Positions 34,553 through 43,050 are shown, counted from the first letter of the stretch. The stretch is 64,000 nucleotides of DNA from Tolypothrix tenuis PCC 7101 (GCF_002368295.1 NZ_AP018248.1:6871979-6935978); one strand, 5' to 3'. Translations and numbers: made by a program. The notes: generated from the sequence alone by a model not told the origin.

Positions 34553-35272
34553 TCAGGGTTGTTCCGGATTACTAATGGATAAAAATGCTACCTTCGCTGC
34601 TGCTTGTTCCGCAGCTTTAATCGAACGTCCCTTACCGTTACCTAACTGTTTACCATGCAACCACACTTCTGCTAAGAAACGTTCTTGGTTGCGGTGCGGT
34701 TGAGTCACTTCTACAACCCGATATTCTGGTAAAACTTTAAATTGAGCCTGAGTCCATTCTTGCAGGGCGGCTTTGTAATTTAGCCTAGCTGGATCGAGAC
34801 GAATTTCTGCGGCTAGTTGTTTGAAGTGAGGGTCTAGCCAAGGACGGATGAGATTGAGATTGCTGGTACTGAGGTACAATGCCCCGAGAACAGCTTCAAA
34901 AGCATCTGCTAGCCGAGATTCTTGACCAACTTTATCAGCAGTCGCACTACCAGCGACTAATAAATAGAGTTCCAAACCATATTCTCTGGCTAACTGGGCC
35001 AAAATGCGATCGCTCACCAGCACCGAACGAATTGCGGCAAAATCTCCCACCGGACAATCTGGATAATGTTCCCACAACACAATAGCTGCGACTAGCCGCA
35101 CCACAGCATCACCAACAAATTCCAACTGTTCATAATTTGCTGACTCTGAGACAGTAGGATGAGTTAGCGCTAAGTCCAATAGATGCCATTGTATGGGCGC
35201 TTCTTTTGGCAGACCTAATTTTTGAACTAAATTTTCCAGCTGACGCTGACGGCGTGGATAAGCGAGGGACAT
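34553..35272 (-). CDS. Ribonuclease III
   Basis: 239 residues. RNase III domain with the signature LEFVGDAVVRLVAA (after YEQ), second metal-binding segment ESRLADAFEAVLGALYL, and a C-terminal double-stranded-RNA-binding domain (NYKAALQEWTQAQFKVLPEY ... KAAEQAAAKVAFLSIS). So it is a full-length RNase III rather than the Mini-III form. It processes rRNA precursors and structured mRNAs. Lies just upstream of the rnpB 3' end on the same strand, a neighbourhood of two RNA-processing genes, but separated by STRR. Confidence 0.95.
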   Translation of the reverse strand: MSLAYPRRQRQLENLVQKLGLPKEAPIQWHLLDLALTHPTVSESANYEQLEFVGDAVVRLVAAIVLWEHYPDCPVGDFAAIRSVLVSDRILAQLAREYGLELYLLVAGSATADKVGQESRLADAFEAVLGALYLSTSNLNLIRPWLDPHFKQLAAEIRLDPARLNYKAALQEWTQAQFKVLPEYRVVEVTQPHRNQERFLAEVWLHGKQLGNGKGRSIKAAEQAAAKVAFLSISNPEQP

Positions 35273-35447
35273 TAAATCAGGAAGGGGGAGCAGAGGGGAT
35301 AAGGGAGATGAGGAAGACTGAGTAAGGCAAGGGGGCAGGGTGCAGGGGGCAGGGGGAAAAGAATAAATTAAAAATTCCTATTACCTATTACCCATTACCA
35401 ATTACCAAATGACAAATGACAAATGACTAATGACAAAAAAAGGAAAG

Positions 35448-35907
35448 AGTTGGTAGTAAGCCGGGTTCTGTTCTCGAATGTAGAAATGTTACAAGTAACT
35501 TCTCTACATGAGGGCGGTTATCTATCTGGGACGTTTGTTACCAAACGCCTCTAGCGGCTCTGTTTTGGCGGAACTGGTAAAAGACCAACCATAGTTCCTT
35601 CGCCTTGCTCCCAACCGGGGTTTACCGAGCCAACGCCTCTCGACGTTGCTGGTGCGCTCTTACCGCACCTTTGCACCCTTACCAGAGCTTAGGGATTGGG
35701 TATCAGGGATTAGGGATTGGGCAATTTCTTACCCAGTCCCCAGTCCCCAGTACCTAGTCCCCAATCCTGGCGGTATCTTTCTGTGGCACTATCCTCACGA
35801 TCGCTCGCACTGGACGTTATCCAGCAAGTTTGGTCTTTCGGGAGCCCGGACTTTCCTCAAATCAGTTTTTGTGACTGATCTGCAACCGCCTACGCCTACT
35901 CTCTCCC
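35448..35907 (-). ncRNA. rnpB: RNase P RNA
   Basis: About 460 nt on the minus strand. The 5' part contains GAGGAAAGTCCGGGCTCCCG (P4 region) and AGAGAGTAGGCG at the start; the 3' part has GGTAAGGGTGCAAAGGTG, GGTAAGAGCGCACCAGC, the GCCTGAG-equivalent GAGAGGCGTTGGC and the terminal ACAGAACCCGGCTTACTACC. Between ATACCGCC and GGTAAGGGTGC, where helix P12 lies, is an extended stem (35692-35768) made of GGGGACT/GGGATTA STRR units on one side and CCCAATC-type on the other. STRR in rnpB are known from heterocyst-forming cyanobacteria. Ends are approximate. Confidence 0.95.
35692..35768 (-). repeat. STRR insertion forming the P12 stem of RNase P RNA
   Basis: GGGGACTGGGGACTGGG units and CCCAATCCCTAATCCC units face each other around a TAAGAAATTG loop, so the repeats can pair into a long, irregular P12 helix. 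Confidence 0.85.
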
Positions 35908-35914
35908 TAGATCC

Positions 35915-35943
35915 AGTGTAATCTTGGATGGAGCTGTGTGTCT
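35915..35943 (-). promoter_or_regulatory. Probable rnpB promoter
   Basis: On the minus strand TACACT (35920-35915) lies seven bases before the expected RNA 5' end; a CAGACA hexamer 18 bases further upstream resembles the -35 consensus at four positions. It overlaps the gap between the hypothetical gene ending at 35953 and rnpB. Confidence 0.55.
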
Positions 35944-35952
35944 GAATTTAAA

Positions 35953-36663
35953 TTACTTCCTTTTATTCCAAGGTAGGGCGTATGTCCAGGGTAGTTTTCT
36001 AATTGTGAAAGGGCAATTAATAATGTACATGGGTGGGACGTTTTGACCTGGAGCAAGACCAACGCGCATTTCTTCAGATACGCGCAGCACTAGTTGTAGT
36101 GAGAAATCTAATTTTATGGTTCTGTTAACAAAGTTGTTGTACAACTTTCTTAGTGCTTTTACAGGGCTTTTTTCCAAGCTACTAATATTAATTAGGGGTT
36201 GTTTGGTTGAGTAAGTACCCGTAGCTGCATCACGAGCAAATACATCTTCTGCTGTGACTGTTGCTGAAAGTGTTTTCTTGGGTGCCACTAGACTAGGACT
36301 TTGTGGTACAGCTAAGTCACGGGTTAAGTCTGGTGATTTGCGAATTACTCGGCGCGATTGCTTACTATATTCAACAACCAAAGAGCTATTATCCCAGTCA
36401 ACGTAGATAGCATAATCGCTAGTTTTATTTTCAATGCTAACTGATAACTCTTTCAATTCGTCAAACGAATAGGAGGGATTGAGTTTAAAAGAAATTCCCA
36501 CTTTATCGCCTATTTCTTTTTGTGCGAGTTGATCGTCAACATCTTTTTTCTGATACTCAAATTTAATTTTGTCGTCAATTGATTCAATCATCAGGTTAAA
36601 GATGTAAGAGACACCGATGATATAAAGCGTCAAGACAACTAAATTTTGGTCACCGCTTCTCAT
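35953..36663 (-). CDS. Hypothetical protein with N-terminal TM segment
   Basis: 236 residues. One hydrophobic helix near the start (LVVLTLYIIGVSYIFNLMI), then a soluble part with beta-rich wording (ELKELSVSIENKTSDYAIYVDWDNSSLVVEY and INCPFTIRKLPW). Immediately before rnpB on the same strand with 46 bp between, so read-through into rnpB is possible. I do not recognise the family. An Ig-like or lipoprotein-like extracytoplasmic domain is conceivable. The start ATG matches the first hydrophobic segment well. Confidence 0.7.
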   Translation of the reverse strand: MRSGDQNLVVLTLYIIGVSYIFNLMIESIDDKIKFEYQKKDVDDQLAQKEIGDKVGISFKLNPSYSFDELKELSVSIENKTSDYAIYVDWDNSSLVVEYSKQSRRVIRKSPDLTRDLAVPQSPSLVAPKKTLSATVTAEDVFARDAATGTYSTKQPLINISSLEKSPVKALRKLYNNFVNRTIKLDFSLQLVLRVSEEMRVGLAPGQNVPPMYIINCPFTIRKLPWTYALPWNKRK

Positions 36664-36725
36664 AATTTAGAATATAGACTCCCTGTAATAATTTTGTATA
36701 TCCGATCCATACTGATGTACCATAT

Positions 36726-37868
36726 TTAGTCTTGCTTAATCGTTAAAGACCTTTCTAGCCAGCCTCGCCGCCAGAAAAAGAAAAGTAATCCGCCTGCGAT
36801 CGCAGCCATCACAGCCAAGCACAGTGGATACCCCCAATACCAATTCAGTTCAGGCATATTATATGGTGATTTTTCGGTATTGAAGTTCATCCCGTAAATT
36901 CCTGCTACAAAAGTTAAGGGAATAAAAATAGAGGAAACCACTGTCAAGATTTTCATGATTTCATTCATTTTGTTACTCACTGCTGACAGGTAAACATCCA
37001 TTAATCCTGAAGTCAGTTCCCGGTAGGTTTCTACCATGTCAATTACTTGCACTGCGTGGTCATAACAATCTCTCAGATAGATTCGCACTTCATCACTGAT
37101 ATTTTCTCCGCTATCACGCATTAGAGAACTAATCACATCTCGCTGGGGCCAAATGGCACGACGTAGTTGCAGTAATTCTCGCTTAATTTTGTAAATCTTC
37201 TGGAGTGTTTTCTGAGTAGGTTTAGTAATTACTTCTTCTTCTAAATCTTCTATTTGCTCGCCATAGCGCTCTAATACAGGGAAAAAGCCATCAATAATGG
37301 CATCTAATAGGGCATACGTTAAATAATCTGCTCCTGATTTGCGGATAATTCCCTTCGATTTTTCAATGCGCGATCGCACAGCATCAAAGCAATCGTGTTC
37401 TGGTTCTTCTTGTACTGTGAGTAAATAGGTCTTTCCTAATACTAAACTCACTTGTTCACTGAAAAATCCAAATGCATTTTTTTTCGGTACTACCATCCTC
37501 GCAATTATTAATAATTGGTCTTCATATTCTTCAGTTTTAGGACGCTCTGCCATATTCACCACATCTTCTAAAACTAGAGGATGTAAATCAAAAATTTGAC
37601 CGACCCTTTGTAAAATATCTAAATTTCCTAACCCTCTAACATCAACCCAAGATACAGAGTTTCCATCCAAAAATGGGATACATTCTTCTGGGGATGCTAT
37701 TTCTTGTTTTGTATAATTATCGGTATTGTAATCAATTAAAATAATTTCTGGGTAATAAGCGTTTTCATCAATCACCAGGGTTCCAGGCACATTTCCTGGC
37801 TCGTGAAAAAAATCACGCATAAACGTCTCTTTGTTGAAGTGACGACTGCGACGAATTTTGTTGATCAT
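36726..37868 (-). CDS. corA: CorA-family magnesium/cobalt channel
   Basis: 380 residues. Large N-terminal cytoplasmic domain with long helices (DLEEEVITKPTQKTLQKIYKIK region), then two C-terminal TM helices, the first ending in the universal YGMNF selectivity motif after LTVVSSIFIPLTFVAGI, the second PLCLAVMAAIAGGLLFFFW followed by basic RRGW. This is the standard CorA pentameric Mg2+/Co2+/Ni2+ channel layout. The hypothetical protein gene starts 63 bp downstream on the same strand and may be co-transcribed. Confidence 0.95.
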   Translation of the reverse strand: MINKIRRSRHFNKETFMRDFFHEPGNVPGTLVIDENAYYPEIILIDYNTDNYTKQEIASPEECIPFLDGNSVSWVDVRGLGNLDILQRVGQIFDLHPLVLEDVVNMAERPKTEEYEDQLLIIARMVVPKKNAFGFFSEQVSLVLGKTYLLTVQEEPEHDCFDAVRSRIEKSKGIIRKSGADYLTYALLDAIIDGFFPVLERYGEQIEDLEEEVITKPTQKTLQKIYKIKRELLQLRRAIWPQRDVISSLMRDSGENISDEVRIYLRDCYDHAVQVIDMVETYRELTSGLMDVYLSAVSNKMNEIMKILTVVSSIFIPLTFVAGIYGMNFNTEKSPYNMPELNWYWGYPLCLAVMAAIAGGLLFFFWRRGWLERSLTIKQD

Positions 37869-38293
37869 GGGCTTTTACCTCAATAATTTGTTGTTGTATT
37901 CATCAATGGTTACATCATGCTTATTCGTTGAGTTTAAATCCCAAAATATAGTAAATATTTAGGTTAGAAAGAGAAATGAAAATGGTAAAACACCGACATT
38001 TTCTGATAGCAAATATTTATATTATATTTCAGATAAATAAGGTACGTGGTTAGGGACATGGCACTGCAGTTTCCTGACAATTATCTGTACCTCACAAACT
38101 TGCAATTTGCTATATTTGCCAATAATTAAGTAATAAGCTGGAAATCCAGAAAAGTTTTTGACGTAATTTCTAAAACTATCACAATCCTTTTTTTGTATCC
38201 ACTATGTTTTAGTGCTTCAAGCCGATATGATATCACTACTTCTCTTCTAACTCGTAAATACTGACAGCGCCCGCCTCGCAACATCCATACGGC

Positions 38294-38356
38294 GGTGCGT
38301 TACGGCTAAATCTCATGATCTCTAAGTCCCAAATCCTTTCATAGCCGTAACACACC
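38294..38356. mobile_element. MITE-like hairpin element, GGTGCGTTACGGCTA ends
   Basis: Left end GGTGCGTTACGGCTA (38294-38308), right end its complement with one mismatch (38342-38356), 33-bp interior ending CCCAAATCCTTTCA. A second copy with perfect ends and nearly the same interior lies at 43129-43190. Confidence 0.75.
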
Positions 38357-38390
38357 CTACAAACATACCGAATGGGCGAACGACTGTAAC

Positions 38391-38402
38391 GGGAGTACTC
38401 CC
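38391..38402. promoter_or_regulatory. 12-bp perfect palindrome upstream of petL
   Basis: GGGAGTACTCCC, 45 bp before the petL start codon; a possible operator or promoter-proximal site. No -35 box is evident. Significance uncertain. Confidence 0.4.
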
Positions 38403-38446
38403 ACTCCATTAAGATAGATTTATTAAAGTCTTGTGGAGAAAGAATA

Positions 38447-38542
38447 ATGCTTGGAGTTGTATCTTATATCGGTTTCTTGGCTGTGTTCACTGGAATTGCT
38501 GTTGGGCTGCTGTTCGGCCTGCGTTCAGCCAAGATACTATAA
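38447..38542 (+). CDS. petL: Cytochrome b6f complex subunit PetL
   Basis: 31 residues, a single TM helix: MLGVVSYIGFLAVFTGIA followed by GLLFGLRSAKIL. It resembles PetL of Mastigocladus laminosus (FFGIAVG..FAIKSIKLI ending) in length, helix and basic C-terminal LRSAKIL. GGAG lies 11 bases upstream of the ATG. PetL is a small peripheral subunit that stabilises the dimeric cytochrome b6f complex in the thylakoid membrane. The gene is easily missed because of its size. Confidence 0.9.
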   Translation: MLGVVSYIGFLAVFTGIAVGLLFGLRSAKIL

Positions 38543-38600
38543 GGGAAATTTCTCTTGAAAGCCTGGTTTGTTAGGCTTTGTACGCATATACATTACAAGG

Positions 38601-38628
38601 GTAGGGGCACAATATTTTGTGCCCCTAC
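38601..38628. repeat. GTAGGGG-type palindrome after petL
   Basis: GTAGGGGCACAA (38601-38612) and its exact complement (38617-38628) with a 4-base loop. Convergent position between petL and bioB makes it a possible two-way transcript end; same class as 1141-1170. Confidence 0.65.
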
Positions 38629-38686
38629 GATTATCTATGCCTCATCTGTTGTCTAGCCTCAGAGAGGCTGTCAGCGCAAAAATCAA

Positions 38687-39700
38687 TTATCCAACAGTTG
38701 CAGGAGTTGACACCTTAACTTCTCTAGTGGCGGGAGGACGCATTTCTAAGCCCAGCAGGTTGAGCATTTCGCGATCGCTATCGTAATCTGGGCATGGTGT
38801 GGTCACTGTCAGCATTTTGTTGTCATCGCTGGAAAAGATAGAATTAGCTCCAGCCATAAAGCAGAAGGCTTGTTCGACTTCGGAAAGTCTCGCCCTTCCA
38901 GCGCTGAGACGTACGTCAGAAGCTGGCATAATAATACGTGCTGTCGCAATCATCCGCACTATCTCCCAGATAGGAACATCAGGCTGATTTTCTAAGGGAG
39001 TGCCTGGGACTTGGGAGAGAATATTAATGGGTACAGATTCGGGATGAGGACTGAGATTTGCCAAGGTATGTAACATGGCGATGCGATCGCTTGCAGTTTC
39101 ACCTAAGCCGAGTATGCCACCGGAACATACGGTAACATTGGTTTGGCGAACATTTTCAATCGTATTCAGGCGATCATCGTAAGTTCTGGTAGTGATGATA
39201 GTGCTGTAATGTTCCCGCGAAGTATCTAAATTATGGTTATAAGCATAGAGTCCCGCGTCTTCTAAACGCTTGGCTTGATCCGCCGTTAGCATCCCCAAGG
39301 TACAACAGACTTCCAAACCCATAGAGGTGACATCTTGCACCATTTCCAGCACTGTTTCAAATTGGGAATTATCCTTTACCTCACGCCAAGCTGCACCCAT
39401 GCAAACCCGGCTAACACCCGTTTCCTTAGCTTTTTGGGCAATGCTAACTACAGTTTCTTTTTCTAAAAGTGCTTGTGCTTTTACCTCTGTTTTGTAGCGG
39501 GAAGATTGCGCGCAATAATTACAATCTTCTGGACAACCCCCAGTTTTAATAGAGATTAGCTTACAGACTTGAATTTGTTTGGGATTATGATATTGGCGAT
39601 GTACACTAGCAGCTTGATAAATAAGCTCTAGCAATGGCGTATTATATATCGCCTCAATTTCTGCTTCCTGCCAATCGTAGCGTATTCTTCCCACCGACAT
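38687..39700 (-). CDS. bioB: Biotin synthase
   Basis: 337 residues from ATG 39700 (a GTG codon just upstream is also possible). Radical SAM motif GGCPEDCNYCAQ with cysteines 56, 60 and 63 binding the 4Fe-4S cluster, followed by CMGAAWREVK, NHNLDTS and VPINILSQVPGTPL, all BioB hallmarks. Converts dethiobiotin to biotin by sulfur insertion. Other biotin genes are not nearby. Length is typical. Confidence 0.97.
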   Translation of the reverse strand: MSVGRIRYDWQEAEIEAIYNTPLLELIYQAASVHRQYHNPKQIQVCKLISIKTGGCPEDCNYCAQSSRYKTEVKAQALLEKETVVSIAQKAKETGVSRVCMGAAWREVKDNSQFETVLEMVQDVTSMGLEVCCTLGMLTADQAKRLEDAGLYAYNHNLDTSREHYSTIITTRTYDDRLNTIENVRQTNVTVCSGGILGLGETASDRIAMLHTLANLSPHPESVPINILSQVPGTPLENQPDVPIWEIVRMIATARIIMPASDVRLSAGRARLSEVEQAFCFMAGANSIFSSDDNKMLTVTTPCPDYDSDREMLNLLGLEMRPPATREVKVSTPATVG

Positions 39701-39922
39701 CACTTATCCTTAGTTAATAGACTGGATTTACCAAGAGCTGTCTTTTTGTTGAATATCCTAAGATACAGCATTTAGGTGAAGCGATCGCACAAATTTACGT
39801 TGCGTATTGTGTTGAAGTTGCGATCGCTTTTTCACTATGCTGTTGTAGATATTAAAAATCAGCTTATCAATTATTCTGCTTGTCCAATAGATTCACAGAC
39901 AAAAAAGGATAAAGTGCGTAGG

Positions 39923-40048
39923 CAATACTGCTCGGTTAAGGATTTTCAACTCTTAATTTTGTTTGGGGAAAAGGTGAAAGGGTAAGGGTTAAAGGTTTTT
40001 TCTTACCCCTTTTCCCCTTCCCCTTTTGCCCTTAACCGACAAGTATTG
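39923..40048. mobile_element. 126-bp MITE, copy A, with perfect 10-bp target duplication
   Basis: Ends CAATACTGCTCGGTTAAGG and CCTTAACCGACAAGTATTG are inverted repeats (17 of 19 match). Direct repeat AGTGCGTAGG flanks it on both sides (39913-39922, 40049-40058). Interior has two complementary pyrimidine/purine runs (GGGGAAAAGG and CCTTTTCCCC-like). A second copy at 42808-42958 shares both ends and interior. No coding capacity. Confidence 0.88.
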
Positions 40049-40058
40049 AGTGCGTAGG

Positions 40059-40083
40059 GTGCGTTAGCGATAGCGTAACGCGC
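40059..40083. repeat. GTGCGTTAGCG palindrome
   Basis: GTGCGTTAGCG..CGTAACGCGC, fourth copy of the short palindrome seen at 3824, 10056 and 57203. It abuts the target duplication of the MITE. Confidence 0.75.
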
Positions 40084-40444
40084 CTCCCGTAACTTTTCGT
40101 GCGTTAGCGGCAATAGTACAGCACCTCTGGTAGCTTAATAAATCCATCGATTTGCGTTTTTTCAGCACAAAAGGGTAAGACAGCAAGGCTGACTGCTGGT
40201 AAATTTAATTGGGTGCAATCTTTCACCGATTTCTGTAACCTAGATTACATTTATCTATACAAATTTCATGAAGTAACCATCCAGCAGCTGACATCATTAA
40301 GATGTTTTACTTAATGGAGAAAGGAAAAATGGTAAATTTAAACCTTTCCCCGGTTTCCCTTGTAATTTTCCCTAGCCACAAGGGATATGAAAACTTCTGC
40401 ATCTGCAAAATTTACTGACAAGACTCACGTTAGTTATCTAGTTT

Positions 40445-41020
40445 ATGAAATCAGAACTACCATTGATAACGAGCGATCGCCTGTTATTAAGAATCGGTAT
40501 TCAAGAGGATATACCGCAAATTCTCAAATATTTTACTACGAACAAAGATTATCTTACCCCATATTACCCCAAGTGGGCTAACGATTTTTTCACAGTCAAA
40601 TATTGGCAATATCAAGTTGAAGGTAATTTACTAGAATTTATTAATGGACACTCCCTAAAACTATTTATTTATCCCAAAAGCAGCCTTACAGAAATTATTG
40701 GCACGATTAATTTTACGAATTTTGTCAGAGGTGCAGCTTATTTTTGCTATGTCGGTTATAGCCTCTCAGAAGATGAACAGGGTAAAGGCTATATGACAGA
40801 AGGATTGAAAGCAGCTACTAACTATGTCTTTCAAGAATTAAATATGCACCGTATTATGGCAAATTATATGCCACACAACCAACGCAGTGGTAATGTCCTC
40901 AAAAAGCTGGGTTTTGTTGTTGAAGGGTATGCTAGGGACTATTTATTAATTAATGGGCAATGGCAAGATCATATTATGACTAGCCTGACCAATCCTCACT
41001 GGCAAATGCCAAAATCTTAG
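40445..41020 (+). CDS. GNAT N-acetyltransferase, RimJ/RimL type
   Basis: 191 residues. Typical RimL-like wording: ITSDRLLLRIGIQEDIPQIL, WANDFFTVKYWQYQ, EIIGTINFTNFVRGAAYFCYVGYSLSEDEQGKGYMTEGLKAATNYVFQELNMHRIMANYMPHNQRSGNVLKKLGFVVEG, with acetyl-CoA-binding QGKGYM. These enzymes acetylate protein N termini (ribosomal proteins) or small amines. Reads as a single gene followed by 327 bp of spacer to selO. Confidence 0.92.
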   Translation: MKSELPLITSDRLLLRIGIQEDIPQILKYFTTNKDYLTPYYPKWANDFFTVKYWQYQVEGNLLEFINGHSLKLFIYPKSSLTEIIGTINFTNFVRGAAYFCYVGYSLSEDEQGKGYMTEGLKAATNYVFQELNMHRIMANYMPHNQRSGNVLKKLGFVVEGYARDYLLINGQWQDHIMTSLTNPHWQMPKS

Positions 41021-41347
41021 GAAATTGGTGCAATTATGAGTTGTCGAAAATTTCATAGTAAATCCATATCAGATACACAGTAGCTCCACAACAGACTGTA
41101 ATAGTTATTAGTGTTCATACCAAGTTGCTTCAGCAACACCAGGTGAAGGGGGAAGAGGATAACCTGTATCTAATTCCCCACTTTTTTTTTCAGTAGTATT
41201 TGGTTAAATAGTGCTGAGTAGAAATCCCCGCTTCGACTTTCATACTTGGCGGTGAAATTTCTTTAATTGGGACTGCTTGCAGAACTGACGCTGATGCTAG
41301 TGCCCAGAGTTAGTATTAAGAGAAGAATTAATGAAGCTTTACTTCTA
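41021..41347. other. Spacer before selO
   Basis: No repeat family or RNA recognised. An in-frame extension of the selO frame upstream of 41348 carries no conserved residues and is not annotated. Confidence 0.4.
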
Positions 41348-42805
41348 ATGACTCTGGCTGAAACTCCCAACCAAACAAATTCTCGCAACCCTTTTCTTCA
41401 CCTCAAATACGAACCCGCCTTAGAATCTCTGGGGAATGACTACTACGACGAAGTAGCAGCAGCAGAATTTCCGCAACATATCCTGCGCTGGCGTAATGAC
41501 GAAGTTTTACCCAATTTGGGGTTAAATCCCCAAACTGTCACCGATGAAGACTTTATCAACGCCTTTGGTAAATTTCAAGAACGTCAACCATTATTGGCGT
41601 TGCGTTATCACGGCTATCAATTTGGTGAATATAATTCTGGCTTGGGTGATGGTAGAGGCTTTCTCTACGGACAAGTGCGGGGTGTAGATGGGGAATTATA
41701 TGATTTTGGTACTAAAGGTTCTGGGAGAACTCCCTACTCTCGTGGCGGCGATGGGATGCTGACACTCAAAGGCGGAGTGCGGGAAGTTTTGGCTGCTGAG
41801 GCTTTGCATTCTTTGGGTGTACGCACCTCACGCTGCTTAACCATGATTGAAACTGGTTTATCTTTGTGGCGGGGTGATGAACCTTCACCGACTCGTTCAT
41901 CTGTCATGGTGAGAATGAGCCGTTCTCATATTCGGTTTGGCACTTTTGAGCGATCGCATTATCTGCGTCGTCCAGATTTAACTCAAAAATTATTAGACCA
42001 TGTAATTGAGCAATATTATCGCCACCTAGCTGCAGAACCAGATAAATATGCTTTATTTTATGCAGAATTAGTTAAAAGAGTTGCGGAACTTGTAGCACAG
42101 TGGATGGCGGCTGGTTTTTGCCATGCAGTATTAAATACTGACAATATGTCAATTACCGGGGAAAGCTTCGATTATGGCCCCTATGCCTTTATTCCAACTT
42201 ACGATCCCTATTTTACTGCTGCTTATTTTGATTATTATCGACGCTACTGTTATGGACATCAGCCAAGTATTTGTAGATTGAATCTAGAAATGCTCCAAGA
42301 ACCCTTAAAAGCAATAATTGATAAAGCTGATTTGGATTCTGGTTTAGCAAAATTTGAAGAATATTATTATGCGGAATATCGCTCGTTAATGTTGAAAAAG
42401 TTAGGTTTTGATGAGTTGCAAGTTCCAGAAGTTGATGATTTGTTAGAACTGACAATTGAATTTTTGCAAACTAGCCAAGTCGGTTATCATCACTTTTTCT
42501 CTGAAATTGCTCGTACTTTTTCTATCAACTGGCGTAACGATCCCGCTTTTGTTTTACATGATTCCGATATTGCACCAGCTAGCGGAGCATCAACAATTTT
42601 TGATAACTGGTGTCTTTTGTACCATAAAATTTTAAACAATTTTGCTCCTGAACAAATAGATATAATTGCAGCAACTCTCGCAGTTGCTAATCCGAAAACG
42701 GCTTTATTACGACCAGTAATTGAATCTATTTGGGAACCAATCGCGCAGGAAGATAATTGGCAACCATTTTATGAATTAGTTCAAAAGCTGCAATCGAGAA
42801 GTTGA
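41348..42805 (+). CDS. selO: Protein adenylyltransferase SelO
   Basis: 485 residues from ATG 41348. Pseudokinase-like SelO pattern: FGEYNSGLGDGRGFLYGQV, GTKGSGRTPYSRGGDG, LKGGVREVLAAEALHSLGVRTSRCL, and the metal segment CHAVLNTDNMSITGESFDYGPYAFIPTYDP. SelO transfers AMP from ATP to Ser/Thr/Tyr of target proteins and is linked to redox stress. The upstream start with 27 more residues is rejected since MTLAETPNQTN is a natural start and the family length is about 480. The stop codon lies within the target duplication of the MITE that follows. Confidence 0.95.
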   Translation: MTLAETPNQTNSRNPFLHLKYEPALESLGNDYYDEVAAAEFPQHILRWRNDEVLPNLGLNPQTVTDEDFINAFGKFQERQPLLALRYHGYQFGEYNSGLGDGRGFLYGQVRGVDGELYDFGTKGSGRTPYSRGGDGMLTLKGGVREVLAAEALHSLGVRTSRCLTMIETGLSLWRGDEPSPTRSSVMVRMSRSHIRFGTFERSHYLRRPDLTQKLLDHVIEQYYRHLAAEPDKYALFYAELVKRVAELVAQWMAAGFCHAVLNTDNMSITGESFDYGPYAFIPTYDPYFTAAYFDYYRRYCYGHQPSICRLNLEMLQEPLKAIIDKADLDSGLAKFEEYYYAEYRSLMLKKLGFDELQVPEVDDLLELTIEFLQTSQVGYHHFFSEIARTFSINWRNDPAFVLHDSDIAPASGASTIFDNWCLLYHKILNNFAPEQIDIIAATLAVANPKTALLRPVIESIWEPIAQEDNWQPFYELVQKLQSRS

Positions 42806-42807
42806 AT

Positions 42808-42958
42808 CAATACTGCTCGGTTAAGGATTTTCAACTAGGAATTTGGTTTGGGGAAAAGGTGTTCGCGCGTAGCGTCTCCGCAGGAGAAAGGGGAAGGATT
42901 AAAGGTTTTTTCTTGCACCTTTTCCCATTCCCCTTTTGCCTTTAACTGACAATTATTA
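42808..42958. mobile_element. MITE copy B, with a 26-bp SDR insert and near-perfect 10-bp target duplication
   Basis: Same ends and interior as copy A at 39923 (CAATACTGCTCGGTTAAGGATTTTCAAC; CCTTTTGCC..TAACTGACAA). Flanks GAAGTTGAAT (42798-42807) and AAAGTTGAAT (42959-42968) are 9-of-10 direct repeats. Relative to copy A it has an extra 26-bp block at 42862-42887. It starts two bases beyond the selO stop codon. Confidence 0.87.
42862..42887. repeat. SDR-type 26-bp insert within the MITE
   Basis: TTCGCGCGTAGCGTCTCCGC followed by AGGAGA: the TCGCG..GCGTCTC..GCAGGAGA pattern of small dispersed repeats described in Nostoc genomes. Absent at the same position of copy A, so the empty site is visible in the same window. 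Confidence 0.85.
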
Positions 42959-43050
42959 AAAGTTGAATTGATTTCGTAACGCATTCAAGCATTGAAATGG
43001 TACATTATGCTTAAGAGGTTATTTATAAAGTAAAAATAAAATTATTGTAG

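Larger units (their letters stand above)
37869..38446. other. Intergenic region with MITE-like hairpin and petL leader
   Basis: Divergent spacer between corA (minus) and petL (plus). Contains the GTGCGTTACGGC hairpin element at 38294-38356 and a 12-bp palindrome at 38391-38402. The first half is A+T-rich without recognised features. Confidence 0.5.
39701..40444. other. MITE-bearing intergenic region
   Basis: No gene. Holds a 126-bp MITE (39923-40048) and a TGCGTTA palindrome (40059-40083). A second in-frame stretch at 40387-40444 is 5' to the acetyltransferase ATG and carries no conserved residues. Confidence 0.5.

Noticed and set aside
35646..35921. Plus-strand open frame inside rnpB
   Set aside because: It is antisense to the conserved RNase P RNA and partly STRR; no protein evidence.
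41267..41347. N-terminal extension of SelO
   Set aside because: Family length and the natural MTLAETPNQ start favour 41348.
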